From NCBI RefSeq assembly GCF_027497495.1, contig NZ_CP114205.1:2852001-2916000 (forward strand): a stretch of 64,000 nt of DNA, written 5' to 3'. Within the stretch, counting starts at the first letter, position 1. Each line of letters begins with the position of its first letter. The stretch comes from Streptomyces tubercidicus. GTDB lineage: Bacteria; Actinomycetota; Actinomycetes; Streptomycetales; Streptomycetaceae. Made by a program: the position numbers and the translations under genes. Shown here one piece after another: positions 19,856 to 28,142 of this stretch. Below the pieces are notes generated by a model. That model made no database searches, was not told the DNA's origin, and saw nothing but the letters and a program-made list of their open reading frames with translations.

Positions 19856-20293
19856 ATGCCCGTCATGCTCGAAGTCCCGAGCCGCACGACACACCGCGAT
19901 CCCCGGGCGCTTCTGAACGCGGTACGTCCGTACGTCAAGGAGTGCACCTACAACGTATTCGAGAGTCCCGGTTCCGGCGAGGATCTATGGAATCGGGAGA
20001 TCGCGCTTCTGAAGCGGGACAACTCACTCATGCTCGATGGCACGGCGGGACGTATCCTCGACAATGCCGTGGCCTATCTGGTCACAGCCATGGAGCGGCC
20101 GGAACTTCATCAGGGAATGTACAAAGGCGGTTTCGCGGGCAAGGCTCTGTTCACCTACCGCTACAGCTACACCCCCCGGAAGTGGAAAAGCCTGCTCCGC
20201 GGGGCAGGCTTCGCGGAAGCCGGGGCTCAGGTTCTCGACGCACCGGAGCCCGGCCATATCGGCACCCTGCTGGTGCGTGCGATCGCGCCCTGA
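19856..20293 (+). CDS. Methyltransferase-like C-terminal fragment, hypothetical
   Basis: A 145-residue frame with a good ribosome site (GAAAGGGG) before ATG 19856. The C-terminal half (TYRYSYTPRKWKSLLRGAGFAEAGAQVLDAP, PGHIGTLLVRA) resembles the last strands of class I SAM-dependent methyltransferases. There is no glycine-rich SAM-binding motif. Either the N-terminal domain has been lost or the protein has another role. It lies 54 bases after the broken regulator, inside the low-bias accessory block. Function uncertain. Confidence 0.5.
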   Translation: MPVMLEVPSRTTHRDPRALLNAVRPYVKECTYNVFESPGSGEDLWNREIALLKRDNSLMLDGTAGRILDNAVAYLVTAMERPELHQGMYKGGFAGKALFTYRYSYTPRKWKSLLRGAGFAEAGAQVLDAPEPGHIGTLLVRAIAP

Positions 20294-20339
20294 GCCCGGC
20301 CGTCCGCCGTTCCCGCGTGGCGGACGGCCGGGCCTGGAC

Positions 20340-20984
20340 TCATGGCTGAGCCCGCCGGGCCGTGCTCCGCCGGATCCGGGCCCGTACCGCCCGCTGGGCG
20401 ACCGGGCCCAGGTCCTCCAGTACACCGACCAGCCCGGACAGTTGCTCCAGTGCGTCGAGGGCCGCCAGCGCCCCCTCCGGGTCCACGCCCTCGTACAGTT
20501 CCAGGCCGACGAAACCCGCCGCGAGGGCACGGGACAGGCCGGGGACGTCCACGAAGGCGGCGATCGGTGTCCCGGCCAGCACCCGCGCCAGCACCTGTTC
20601 GATCTCGTCGATCCACTGGGCCAGGCCGGCGGCGGTCGCGGGGGCCAGGCGGGGCTGGGTCTGGGCGCCGGCCAGGAGTTGGGCGAGGACGGCTACGTGG
20701 CCGGCGGCTCGTTCCTCGGCGTGTAGTTCGCGGCCCAGTTCCAGGAATTCGGTGAGGCTGCCGACCCGGGCGAAGCGTTCGCGGTAGTGGGCGACGCGTT
20801 GCTCCGCGCCGTAGCGGCAGGCGGCGGCGAGGAGTTCGTCGACACTGCCGAAGTGGTAGAAGACCAGGGCCTGGTTGACGCCGGCGGTGGCGGCGATGGT
20901 GCGGGCCGAGGTCTTGGCGAGGCCCTGTTCGGTGAGCGTGCGCAGCGCACCGGCGAGGAGTTTCGTACGGGTGTCGGCGCTCAC
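20340..20984 (-). CDS. TetR-family transcriptional repressor
   Basis: A 214-residue regulator. The N-terminal TetR helix-turn-helix is clear: TRTKLLAGALRTLTEQGLAKTSARTIAATAGVNQALVFYHFGSVDELL (about residues 4-52), followed by an all-helical ligand domain. The GTG start at 20984 overlaps the stop of the upstream DUF4166 gene as GTGA. It is the last gene of a three-gene operon. The two palindromes at 22425-22474 before the first gene are its likely operators, making the operon self-regulated. Confidence 0.9.
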   Translation of the reverse strand: MSADTRTKLLAGALRTLTEQGLAKTSARTIAATAGVNQALVFYHFGSVDELLAAACRYGAEQRVAHYRERFARVGSLTEFLELGRELHAEERAAGHVAVLAQLLAGAQTQPRLAPATAAGLAQWIDEIEQVLARVLAGTPIAAFVDVPGLSRALAAGFVGLELYEGVDPEGALAALDALEQLSGLVGVLEDLGPVAQRAVRARIRRSTARRAQP

Positions 20985-21661
20985 GCCCGCGCCTCCTCGC
21001 GCACCGGCCGCAGCCCGGCGCGCACTCCCCGCTCGGTGGCGTTCACGAACTCGGCGGAGAAGGACCCCTCGTAGCCGAAGAGCGGGCCGAACCGCCGGTT
21101 GCCGACCCGCACCTGGATACGGAAGCACCCGGCGGCGTCGTCGTACGACTCACGGACCACGGCGTCGCCCCCGATCAGGTCCGGCACCCGGACGTCGACC
21201 GGCCCCTCCCGGAAGCGGTGTTCGCCGGAGCGGATGACCAGGGCTCCGCTGTCGTCCACCGTGAAGTGCAGGTCGGTGGCGAGGTGCTGGTGGGTGCCGA
21301 GGTAGTCGACGACGCAGCCGCGTTCGGGGCTGTAGACCATGGTGGCGTCGAAGCGGCGGGGGCGGCCCGGGAAGGCGAAGGTACGGACGAAGGTGACGGT
21401 TTCGCGGCCGAAGGAGTCCGTATACGGGACGTTCTCGATGACGAAGGGGACGTTCCGGCCGGCTTGCGGGACGAGGATGTTGCGGCTGCCACCGAGGGCC
21501 AGGAACGGCCGGACGAAGCTGCGGCCGTGCCAGATCCGGTCCATCGTGCCCCGCCCGATGCACGCCTCACCGCTGTCGAGCCCTACGGAGAAGCGCCGCC
21601 GGACCTGCGGGTGGAGGCGGTCGAAGTCGGCGCCCAGGACGCGCCGGAATATCGAGGTCAT
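20981..21661 (-). CDS. DUF4166 domain protein
   Basis: A 226-residue protein built around a DUF4166-like domain: TSIFRRVLGADFDRLHPQVRRRFSVG at the start, CIGRGTMDRIWHGRSFVRPFLALGG, and RRFDATMVYS in the middle. Biochemical role unknown. It overlaps the upstream SRPBCC-like gene by ATGA and the downstream TetR gene by GTGA, so the three proteins are co-expressed. An enzyme or lipid-binding role beside SRPBCC proteins is only inference. Confidence 0.78.
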   Translation of the reverse strand: MTSIFRRVLGADFDRLHPQVRRRFSVGLDSGEACIGRGTMDRIWHGRSFVRPFLALGGSRNILVPQAGRNVPFVIENVPYTDSFGRETVTFVRTFAFPGRPRRFDATMVYSPERGCVVDYLGTHQHLATDLHFTVDDSGALVIRSGEHRFREGPVDVRVPDLIGGDAVVRESYDDAAGCFRIQVRVGNRRFGPLFGYEGSFSAEFVNATERGVRAGLRPVREEARA

Positions 21662-22401
21662 GAGTGTTCCAAGGTGGCTAGGAGGGCGGTGGGGGCGGCG
21701 GTGCTTGCGCTGCGTCGCCCGGCGGCCCGTTCCGGTGGGCGGCGGAGACAGCGGCGGGCGGCCGGGGTGACGGGCAGCGGCGGCAGCAGCAGCGCGGCGC
21801 CTGCCACGGCGAGGACGGGGCCCACGGCCGCGGCGACGGGGACCACGGCTGCGGTGGCGAGGACGGCGGCCACGACTGCGGCGATGCGGGCGGCCAGCTC
21901 CGCGAGGGCGTGGCACAGCGACCGTTCGGGAGTGATCCCGCGCTCGCACCACAGTCGCAGCCGGTCGAAGGACCAGGCGGTGGCCCAGCCCATGAGCGGC
22001 CGGAAGAGGAGCCGGTCGACGAGGCGGCCGAAGCGTCCCCAGCGCGGCCGGTAGTCGTATCCGGTGAGGAACCGCAGCTCCTCGCCGTCCGGGATGTACC
22101 GCCAGTACCCGCGGCCCTCCTCGATGAGGGACAGCGGGTGCGCGGAGGAGAAGCGGAGGGCGGAAGTCCGGGTGCCGTCGGGCCGGTTGCGCTCACCGGC
22201 CGAGACGCCGGTGCCGTCGACCGTGAGCAGCGGCAGGACGCGGGTGGCGTAGCGGAAGTGCTGCGGCTCACCCGGCGCGCACGGCAGATAGTCGATCTCG
22301 GTGAAGCGCAGGTCCCAGCGCTGATGCCGGTCGGGCAACTGACTGCGGTCCCATACCTCGTCGAGCCCGGCGCGGATGCGCGCCTCCACGTAAAGCCCCA
22401 T
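21658..22401 (-). CDS. SRPBCC-like membrane-associated protein
   Basis: A 247-residue protein. The first 160 residues resemble a START/SRPBCC ligand-binding fold (MGLYVEARIRAGLDEVWDRSQLPDRHQRWDLRFTEI is the opening, with WRYIPDGEELRFLTGYDY later). Two Ala/Val-rich membrane segments follow at about residues 180-225. The ATG at 22401 has GGGGGAAG upstream; an in-frame start 39 bases earlier would fall inside the operator. It is the first gene of the DUF4166-TetR operon. It may bind a hydrophobic ligand, as SRPBCC proteins do, but no substrate is evident. Confidence 0.68.
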   Translation of the reverse strand: MGLYVEARIRAGLDEVWDRSQLPDRHQRWDLRFTEIDYLPCAPGEPQHFRYATRVLPLLTVDGTGVSAGERNRPDGTRTSALRFSSAHPLSLIEEGRGYWRYIPDGEELRFLTGYDYRPRWGRFGRLVDRLLFRPLMGWATAWSFDRLRLWCERGITPERSLCHALAELAARIAAVVAAVLATAAVVPVAAAVGPVLAVAGAALLLPPLPVTPAARRCLRRPPERAAGRRSASTAAPTALLATLEHS

Positions 22402-22424
22402 ACGGCTTCCCCCGTCCCAGACGT

Positions 22425-22474
22425 TTGAGCGACTGCTCAAAACGCAGCGTAGGTCTTTTTGAGCAGTCGCTCAA
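22425..22474 (-). promoter_or_regulatory. Twin inverted TetR operators and promoter of the SRPBCC-DUF4166-tetR operon
   Basis: Two 16-base palindromes with identical arms: TTGAGC-GACT-GCTCAA (22425-22440) and TTGAGC-AGTC-GCTCAA (22459-22474). Each is the reverse complement of the other, centred 34 bases apart. On the minus strand the distal site supplies TTGAGC as a -35 box, followed after 17 bases by TACGCT (22451-22446). A bound repressor would cover both the -35 box and the start-site region. Confidence 0.75.
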
Positions 22475-22632
22475 GGCCGTTGAAGGGGACGGAGGGTGCT
22501 CCGGCGGGGAATCGGGGCGCGGGTCCGGGACGCGGGGTGCGGGTCCGGGAAGCGGCCCAGGGCCACGCGCGGCTGCACGACGGCGGCCTGCTGTCCGTAC
22601 GCACCCTGACCGGGCGGGCGCGGCGGCACGCA

Positions 22633-22664
22633 ACGGGCGCCGGGGCTGATGCCCCGGCGCCCGT
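22633..22664 (-). terminator. Terminator downstream of the GH27 gene
   Basis: ACGGGCGCCGGGGC (22633-22646) and GCCCCGGCGCCCGT (22651-22664) form a perfect 14-base stem with a TGAT loop, 24 bases past the stop codon. Between it and the operators the DNA carries a short direct repeat, GCGGGTCCGGGA, but no gene. Confidence 0.8.
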
Positions 22665-22687
22665 CGGCTTCTGTGACCACGCCTGAC

Positions 22688-23989
22688 TCAGCCGGCGTTC
22701 GTGGCGGGGGGCCGCGGGCTCACCCGGTAGAGCACGGTGCCGCCGGCCGGAACGGTGGCGCTGATGGTGCCGTCGGTGCTGACCTGGCTGGAGTGCGCCC
22801 ACAGGTCGTTGAGGTGGTAGCCAGTGCTGTTCGCCGGGAGGCCGACGGCCGCAGCGGTGGTGGAGATGACGGCCTGTGAGGACGTTTCGTTGAACAGGGC
22901 CACGGCGACGTCGCCGTTGGCCAGCGGGCGACGCAGCACGTTGAGGCCGTTCCCGGTGGTGACCGCCGTGCCCTGTTCGCCACGGCTGTCCTGATTGACA
23001 GCGATGACGTCCTTGTTGAGGTAGACGCTCAGGTCCTGGTCGCTGATGGGGAAGCCGGAACTGCCGGATGCCGCGGGGGTACGCAGGTCGGCACCGGAGA
23101 TCAGCGGGGCCGCGAGCACTGCGGCGACCGAGAGCTCGGACTTCTCCTGGTCATACGTCAGGCGCTTGCTGGGGTCGTTGGAACCCGACGCATAGGCGTA
23201 GTTGCCGGTCCCCAGCATGTCGATGTCGTTCCATCCGCCGGGGCCGGCCCACTTCGCCTTGTCCAAGTCGGTGTGGATGAGGCGTCTGAGGCCGTCGAAG
23301 GAGGCGTCCCGGTCCCCGTCGATGCGCCACATGTTGGCCACGCTCTTGCCCCACTCCCAGGGGGACTCGCCCTGGGCCGCGGGCTGGAGCGAGAGGCTGA
23401 AGACGATCGGACGGCCGGTTCGCTCAAGGGCGTCGCGCATGGTGCTGTCCCGGGCTTCCAGCGGCAGCTTTTCGTCGCCGGGCCGCTGGTCGGGGTCGCT
23501 GGCCGTGCAGTTGTCGTACTTGAGGAAGTCCACGCCCCACGAGGCGAAGGTGTCGGCGTCCTTCTGCTCATGACCAAGACTTCCGGGGAAGCCCTGACAC
23601 GTGTGGTACGTCGGGCTCTCGTAGACGCCGAACTTCAGGCCCTTGCCATGCACATACGCGGCGAGTTCGCCCAGGCCGTGGGGGTACTTGGCCGCATCGG
23701 GGACGAGGCGGCCTTCGGAGTCGCGGGACCGTTCCATCCAGCAGTCGTCGATGGTGAGGTACTGGTAACCGGCGTCGCGCATGCCGCTGGACACCATGAA
23801 GTCGGCGGTGTCCTTGACGATTTGCTCGGTCGCGTTGCAGCCGAAGGTGTTCCAGCTGTTCCAGCCCATCGGCGGGGTGCGGGCCAGGTCGTTGTCCAGG
23901 GCCTGCGCGGGGCCCGCGGTGAGCAGGGGGGCGCCGAGCAGAGGGGGCAGGAGGGAGAGGGTGAACAGTAAACGGGAGAGCACACGCAT
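22688..23989 (-). CDS. Secreted alpha-galactosidase-type glycoside hydrolase, family GH27
   Basis: A 433-residue exported enzyme that should release terminal alpha-galactose (or a related alpha-sugar) from oligosaccharides or plant polymers. The signal peptide covers about residues 1-31 (ending GPAQA). The catalytic barrel begins with TPPMGWNSWNTFGCN and includes YLTIDDCW. The nucleophile is in FLKYDNC (about residue 160), and the acid/base aspartate is probably in WRIDGDRD. A C-terminal beta domain follows. No carbohydrate-binding module is seen. ATG 23989 has GGAGG upstream. It is divergent from a small secreted protein gene. Confidence 0.92.
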   Translation of the reverse strand: MRVLSRLLFTLSLLPPLLGAPLLTAGPAQALDNDLARTPPMGWNSWNTFGCNATEQIVKDTADFMVSSGMRDAGYQYLTIDDCWMERSRDSEGRLVPDAAKYPHGLGELAAYVHGKGLKFGVYESPTYHTCQGFPGSLGHEQKDADTFASWGVDFLKYDNCTASDPDQRPGDEKLPLEARDSTMRDALERTGRPIVFSLSLQPAAQGESPWEWGKSVANMWRIDGDRDASFDGLRRLIHTDLDKAKWAGPGGWNDIDMLGTGNYAYASGSNDPSKRLTYDQEKSELSVAAVLAAPLISGADLRTPAASGSSGFPISDQDLSVYLNKDVIAVNQDSRGEQGTAVTTGNGLNVLRRPLANGDVAVALFNETSSQAVISTTAAAVGLPANSTGYHLNDLWAHSSQVSTDGTISATVPAGGTVLYRVSPRPPATNAG

Positions 23990-24307
23990 GGAGGCCTCCA
24001 GCAGGGAATCGGCCGAGTGGCCGTCACCTCCAGCAGGGTGACCGTGCCCACCTCGGTCCGGGTGGTTGCGCCGGTGGAGCAGTCGGTGCGCCGCATCCGA
24101 TGTCTGACACGGTGCGCGCGAGCAAGCGCACCAAAATCAACATAAACAGTCAATGACGGCGGCAATTCACCGGGATTAATCCAGCCAGTTCAAACAAGAG
24201 GAAACGGAACTCAACGTCTGTACTGCCTGCGGCGGCCGCCTCCGAACGCTCGGGGGCAACTGTTGCGGTATGCGGACCCTCGGCCGGCACCCCGGCAGGC
24301 GATCGCC

Positions 24308-24376
24308 GTGACGGCTGGTCAGGTTCGTTCGTAACGGCCGGCCAGGACGGCCCGTGACGGCTGGTCAGGACCGTTC
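24308..24376. repeat. Three-unit 23-bp tandem repeat, operator-like
   Basis: Units begin at 24308, 24331 and 24354, exactly 23 bases apart. Units 1 and 3 share GTGACGGCTGGTCAGG, and unit 2 is a diverged GTAACGGCCGGCCAGG. The first and third contain the dyad TGAC-N5-GTCA. The period of about two helical turns places the dyads on one DNA face. Confidence 0.7.
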
Positions 24377-24430
24377 CGCGACCGGCGGACCCCGGAGGCC
24401 CGCAACGGTCATGATCACTACACTGTTCGA

Positions 24431-24451
24431 GTGACACCAGACCTGTGTCAC
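24431..24451 (+). promoter_or_regulatory. Inverted repeat GTGACAC-N7-GTGTCAC
   Basis: A perfect 7-base inverted repeat with a 7-base spacer, ending 36 bases before the ATG of the secreted protein gene and just downstream of a TACACT -10-like box (24419-24424). It contains the same TGAC/GTCA half-site as the upstream 23-base repeats, suggesting one regulator may bind both. Confidence 0.55.
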
Positions 24452-24487
24452 ACCACTCATTTCATGACCACATGGGGGATACGCACC

Positions 24488-24805
24488 ATGCGCAAAATGA
24501 GCCGTTCGCTGGCAGTCGCCGTCACATCCGCGGCGGTTGCCGGTATCGCCTTCGCCGGGGTCGCGCCGGCCAGTGCCGCTCCGGTGAGTGCCGCGGCGTG
24601 GAGCCGCGCCAAGTGCATAGCCGTCGACAAGTCCATCGGGCAGCACAAGATGGCGGGCGACAGGTACGAGGGACTCGCCAAGAAGGAAGCCGGGAAGGCT
24701 CACCCGGACATGGACAAGGTCCGCCAGTACAACGCGAAGGCGAGCGACGAGTTCACCATCGCGCGGGCGCAGGAGCTGGAGCTGCAGAAGCAGTGCAGGC
24801 GGTGA
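24488..24805 (+). CDS. Small secreted protein of unknown function
   Basis: A 105-residue precursor. A signal peptide of about 32 residues ([19 protein letters not shown] onward) ends at an Ala-x-Ala site near PASA. The mature part is small, basic and helical ([22 protein letters not shown], then [15 protein letters not shown]). Two cysteines near its ends could form a disulfide. ATG 24488 follows GGGGGAT. It is monocistronic with its own terminator and a complex upstream region. No family recognised. Confidence 0.72.
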   Translation: MRKMSRSLAVAVTSAAVAGIAFAGVAPASAAPVSAAAWSRAKCIAVDKSIGQHKMAGDRYEGLAKKEAGKAHPDMDKVRQYNAKASDEFTIARAQELELQKQCRR

Positions 24806-24828
24806 CCTCGCTGCGATGACGTACCAGG

Positions 24829-24850
24829 GCCCGGCTCTTCGGAGCCGGGC
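24829..24850 (+). terminator. Terminator after the small secreted protein
   Basis: GCCCGGCTC-TTCG-GAGCCGGGC, a perfect 9-base stem with a stable TTCG tetraloop, 24 bases after the stop codon. Confidence 0.85.
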
Positions 24851-24926
24851 TCTCGTGCGTCCGCCGTTAGGTGAGCGAACGTCCGTATCCGGGAACAGAT
24901 CACGATTCCCGGGCACTGACATAGGT

Positions 24927-26339
24927 ATGAGTGACAACAGCGCAATCGGCGACTCCGGCGGCTTTCGGACCGAGCACGACTCCATGGGGGAGGTGCGGGT
25001 TCCGGCGGACGCCAAATGGCGGGCGCAGACGCAGCGGGCGGTGGAGAACTTTCCGGTGTCCGGGCAGCGGCTGGAGCGGGCGCACATCGCGGCGCTGGCC
25101 CGGATCAAGGGGGCGGCCGCCCTGGTCAACGGCGAGCTGGGGGTGCTGGACAAGGACATCGCGGCGGCCGTGCAGGAGGCCGCGGCCGAGGTGGCCGAGG
25201 GGCGGTGGGACGAGCACTTCCCCGTCGATGTGTTCCAGACGGGGTCCGGGACGTCGTCGAACATGAACACCAACGAGGTCATCGCGACGCTGGCGGGTGA
25301 GCGGCTGGGGCGCGAGGTGCATCCGAACGATCACGTGAACGCCAGCCAGTCGTCCAACGACGTCTTCCCGTCGTCGATCCATATCGCGGCGACCTCGGCG
25401 GTGCTGGACGATCTGATTCCGGCGCTGGAGCATCTGGCGGAGAGCCTGGAGCGGAAGGCCGAGGAGTTCGCCGAGGTCGTGAAGTCGGGGCGGACCCATC
25501 TGATGGATGCCACGCCGGTGACGCTGGGGCAGGAGTTCGGCGGCTATGCCGCCCAGGTGCGATACGGCGTCGAGCGGCTGCGGGCCTCGCTGCCGCGGCT
25601 GGCGGAACTCCCGCTGGGCGGCACGGCGGTGGGGACGGGGATCAACACCCCGCCCGGGTTCTCGGCCGCGGTCATCGCGGAAGTGGCGCGGGCGACGGGA
25701 CTGCCGCTGACCGAGGCGCGCAATCACTTCGAGGCGCAGGGGGCGCGGGACGCGATCGTCGAGATCAGTGGGCAGCTGCGGACGATCGGGGTCGGGCTGA
25801 CGAAGATCGCCAACGATCTGCGGTGGATGGCCTCGGGGCCGCGGACCGGGCTCGCCGAGATCGCGCTGCCGGACCTCCAGCCGGGTTCGTCGATCATGCC
25901 GGGGAAGGTCAACCCGGTGATCCCGGAGGCGGTGCTGATGGTGGCGGCACAGGTCACCGGCAATGACGCGACGGTGGCGGCGGCCGGGGCGGCCGGCAAC
26001 TTCGAGCTGAATGTGATGCTGCCGGTGATCGCGAAGAATGTGCTGGAGTCGGTGCGGCTGCTGGCCAATGTGTCGCGGCTGCTGGCGGACCGTACGGTCG
26101 ACGGGATCACCGCGAACGCCGAACGGGCCCGGGAGTACGCGGAGTCGTCGCCGTCGGTCGTCACTCCGCTCAACAAGTACCTCGGCTACGAGGAGGCGGC
26201 GAAGGTCGCCAAGAAGTCCCTCGCCGAGCGGAAGACGATTCGTCAGGTGGTCCTGGAAGGCGGCTATGTCGAGCGGGGGTTGCTGACCGAGGAGCAGTTG
26301 GACGAGGCGCTGGATGTGCTGCGCATGACGCGTCCCTGA
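24927..26339 (+). CDS. fumC: Fumarate hydratase class II
   Basis: Iron-independent, stable fumarase of the aspartase/fumarase superfamily. The 470-residue protein contains [21 protein letters not shown] near the N-terminus, [35 protein letters not shown] (active-site His region), and the signature [11 protein letters not shown] near residue 325. The ATG at 24927 gives the expected N-terminus although its ribosome site is weak (ATAGGT); Met 57 bases downstream is a possible alternative. It duplicates the reaction of the class I enzyme at 16.4 kb. Confidence 0.95.
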   Translation: MSDNSAIGDSGGFRTEHDSMGEVRVPADAKWRAQTQRAVENFPVSGQRLERAHIAALARIKGAAALVNGELGVLDKDIAAAVQEAAAEVAEGRWDEHFPVDVFQTGSGTSSNMNTNEVIATLAGERLGREVHPNDHVNASQSSNDVFPSSIHIAATSAVLDDLIPALEHLAESLERKAEEFAEVVKSGRTHLMDATPVTLGQEFGGYAAQVRYGVERLRASLPRLAELPLGGTAVGTGINTPPGFSAAVIAEVARATGLPLTEARNHFEAQGARDAIVEISGQLRTIGVGLTKIANDLRWMASGPRTGLAEIALPDLQPGSSIMPGKVNPVIPEAVLMVAAQVTGNDATVAAAGAAGNFELNVMLPVIAKNVLESVRLLANVSRLLADRTVDGITANAERAREYAESSPSVVTPLNKYLGYEEAAKVAKKSLAERKTIRQVVLEGGYVERGLLTEEQLDEALDVLRMTRP

Positions 26340-26426
26340 CGCGCGGCGGCGCAGGATACCGCGTTCGTCACGCCCGGTGCGGCTCACGTCACGGCGCGCG
26401 TCGGGCCACGCCTCTAAGATCTGCGC

Positions 26427-27158
26427 ATGACAGCGGACATGGTGGACACGACGGAAGGCGGGGCGGCCGACGGTCGCGGGACGGCCGGGGCGAAGCGGGC
26501 GGCGGACGGGGCGCGCTGGGCGCCGGGGGACCACATCCTCTGGCGCTATCGCGACAACGCCGATACCGGGCGGTTCCACATCTGCCGGCCGATGACCGTT
26601 GTCCAGGACACCGATGAGCTGCTGGCGGTGTGGATGGCGCCCGGCACCGCCTGCATCAAGCCGGTGCTCGCCGACGGCACTCCGGTGCATCGCGAGCCGC
26701 TGTCCACCCGCTACACCAAGCCGCGCCGCACGGCCCGTGACCACTGGTTCGGCACGGGGGTGCTGAAGCTGGCCCGGCCCGGTGACCCGTGGTCGGTGTG
26801 GCTGTTCTGGGAGCGCGGCTGGCAGTTCAAGAACTGGTACGTCAATCTGGAGGAGCCGCGCCGCCGTTGGTCGGGCGGCATTGACTCCGAGGACCACTTT
26901 CTCGACATCTGTGTCTATCCGGACCGGCACTGGGAGTGGCGGGACGAGGACGAGTTCGCCCAGGCGCAGCGGGACGGGCTGATGACGGAGGCCCAGGCGG
27001 CCGAGGTCAGATCGGCGGGCCGGGCCGCGATCGCACAGATCACGGCCTGGCGCGGCCCGTACGCCGACGGCTGGGAGGACTGGCGACCCGATCCGGCCTG
27101 GGGTGTTCCCCGGCTCCCGGAGGACTGGGACCGCGCACCGGAGCATTTGCGGTCGTGA
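26427..27158 (+). CDS. DUF402 (FomD-like) protein
   Basis: A 243-residue protein with a DUF402 core at about residues 75-190. LLAVWMAPGTACIKPVL leads into FWERGWQFKNWYVNLEEPRRRW, then HFLDICVYPDRHWEWRDEDEF. The acidic cluster in DSEDHFLDICVYPD matches the metal-binding residues of FomD-type nucleotide hydrolases, so hydrolysis of a nucleotide conjugate is plausible but unproven. The N-terminal 25 residues are disordered. Monocistronic, 87 bases after fumC. Confidence 0.8.
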   Translation: MTADMVDTTEGGAADGRGTAGAKRAADGARWAPGDHILWRYRDNADTGRFHICRPMTVVQDTDELLAVWMAPGTACIKPVLADGTPVHREPLSTRYTKPRRTARDHWFGTGVLKLARPGDPWSVWLFWERGWQFKNWYVNLEEPRRRWSGGIDSEDHFLDICVYPDRHWEWRDEDEFAQAQRDGLMTEAQAAEVRSAGRAAIAQITAWRGPYADGWEDWRPDPAWGVPRLPEDWDRAPEHLRS

Positions 27159-27369
27159 GGGAGTGAACTGAAACGACGTGAGTGAAGGGGGCGAACCGTG
27201 GAAAGCTGCGCCTATGGGCAAAGCTGTTTCCCGCCGGGCGGGAGGCGGGGCCGAGCCCCCTTGCTGCGCCCCGGGCCTTCAAACGTAGGATCGTCCTCCG
27301 CAAGACTGCACAGGCGCAACTCCAGAACTGGAAAATGAACTTGACCGCGGTCGCAGGAGGGGCGAGGTC

Positions 27370-28053
27370 GTGAGCGCGACGAGCTACGACGGATATGAGG
27401 GGCTGAACCGGTTAACACTGGACCGGGCCGGCCAGGCCGAGGCGTTCAACGCCATCGGTGACCGGTACGACAACGCCTTCCCGCACAAGGAGGGCCAGCT
27501 GGCCTCGGGCGCCTGGCTGGCCGACACCCTGCCGGCCGGTTCGCGCGTCCTGGACCTCGGATGCGGTACCGGCCTGCCGAGCGCCCGCCAGCTCGTGGAC
27601 TCCGGGCACCGTGTCGTCGGTATCGATCTCTCCCCCTCGATGGTCAGACTGGCCCGGCAGAACGTCCCGGACGCCGACTTCCACCGGCTGGACATCGCCG
27701 ATCTGCGCGGCGGCCGGCTCGGCGGCACCGGCTCCTTCGACGGTATTGCCGCTTTTTTCTCCCTGCTGATGCTGCCCCGTGCCGAAATCCCTTACGCACT
27801 GGGCATGCTGCATGATCTGCTACGTCCTGAGGGGCTGCTCGCCCTGTCGATGGTCGAGGCGGATGTGGACGACTTCACGATTCCGTTCCTGGGCAACTCG
27901 GTCCGGGTATCGGGTTACCTGCGGGACGATCTGCGCCGGGTCGTACACGACGCGGGTTTTGACGTCGTCGGGGAAGATGCCTACGCATACGCCCCGTCAA
28001 GTACGGACGTACCACCCGAGATCCAGCTCTTTCTGCACCTGCGACGCGCTTGA
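27370..28053 (+). CDS. Class I SAM-dependent methyltransferase
   Basis: A 227-residue methyltransferase of unknown substrate. Motif I is VLDLGCGTGLPSA (about residues 61-73), VVGIDLSPSMVRLARQN (about 82-98) binds the SAM ribose, and the post-I region DFHRLDIADL follows. The GTG at 27370 has an excellent AGGAGGGG site. The gene precedes the SpoIIE-type phosphatase gene by about 90 bases on the same strand, so the two may be co-transcribed, although the pairing suggests no obvious joint function. Confidence 0.88.
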   Translation: MSATSYDGYEGLNRLTLDRAGQAEAFNAIGDRYDNAFPHKEGQLASGAWLADTLPAGSRVLDLGCGTGLPSARQLVDSGHRVVGIDLSPSMVRLARQNVPDADFHRLDIADLRGGRLGGTGSFDGIAAFFSLLMLPRAEIPYALGMLHDLLRPEGLLALSMVEADVDDFTIPFLGNSVRVSGYLRDDLRRVVHDAGFDVVGEDAYAYAPSSTDVPPEIQLFLHLRRA

Positions 28054-28142
28054 GACGCAGCGCGTCGGGCGTGGCCGCACGGGCGGCGCGCTCGCAACGC
28101 GGCGCGTCGGGCGCACAGCCCCGGACGGATGGAATCCCACGC

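Larger units (their letters stand above)
23990..24487. promoter_or_regulatory. Large divergent regulatory region between the GH27 gene and a secreted protein gene
   Basis: 498 bases with no supported gene. The GH27-proximal part (24130-24220) is unusually AT-rich for this genome and probably holds its promoter. Two further structures are listed separately: a three-unit 23-base repeat at 24308-24376 and a perfect inverted repeat at 24431-24451 just before the secreted protein gene. Confidence 0.5.

Noticed and set aside
18190..20293. An integrated mobile element.
   Set aside because: No integrase, transposase, tRNA or terminal direct repeats were seen; weak codon bias alone does not define an element.
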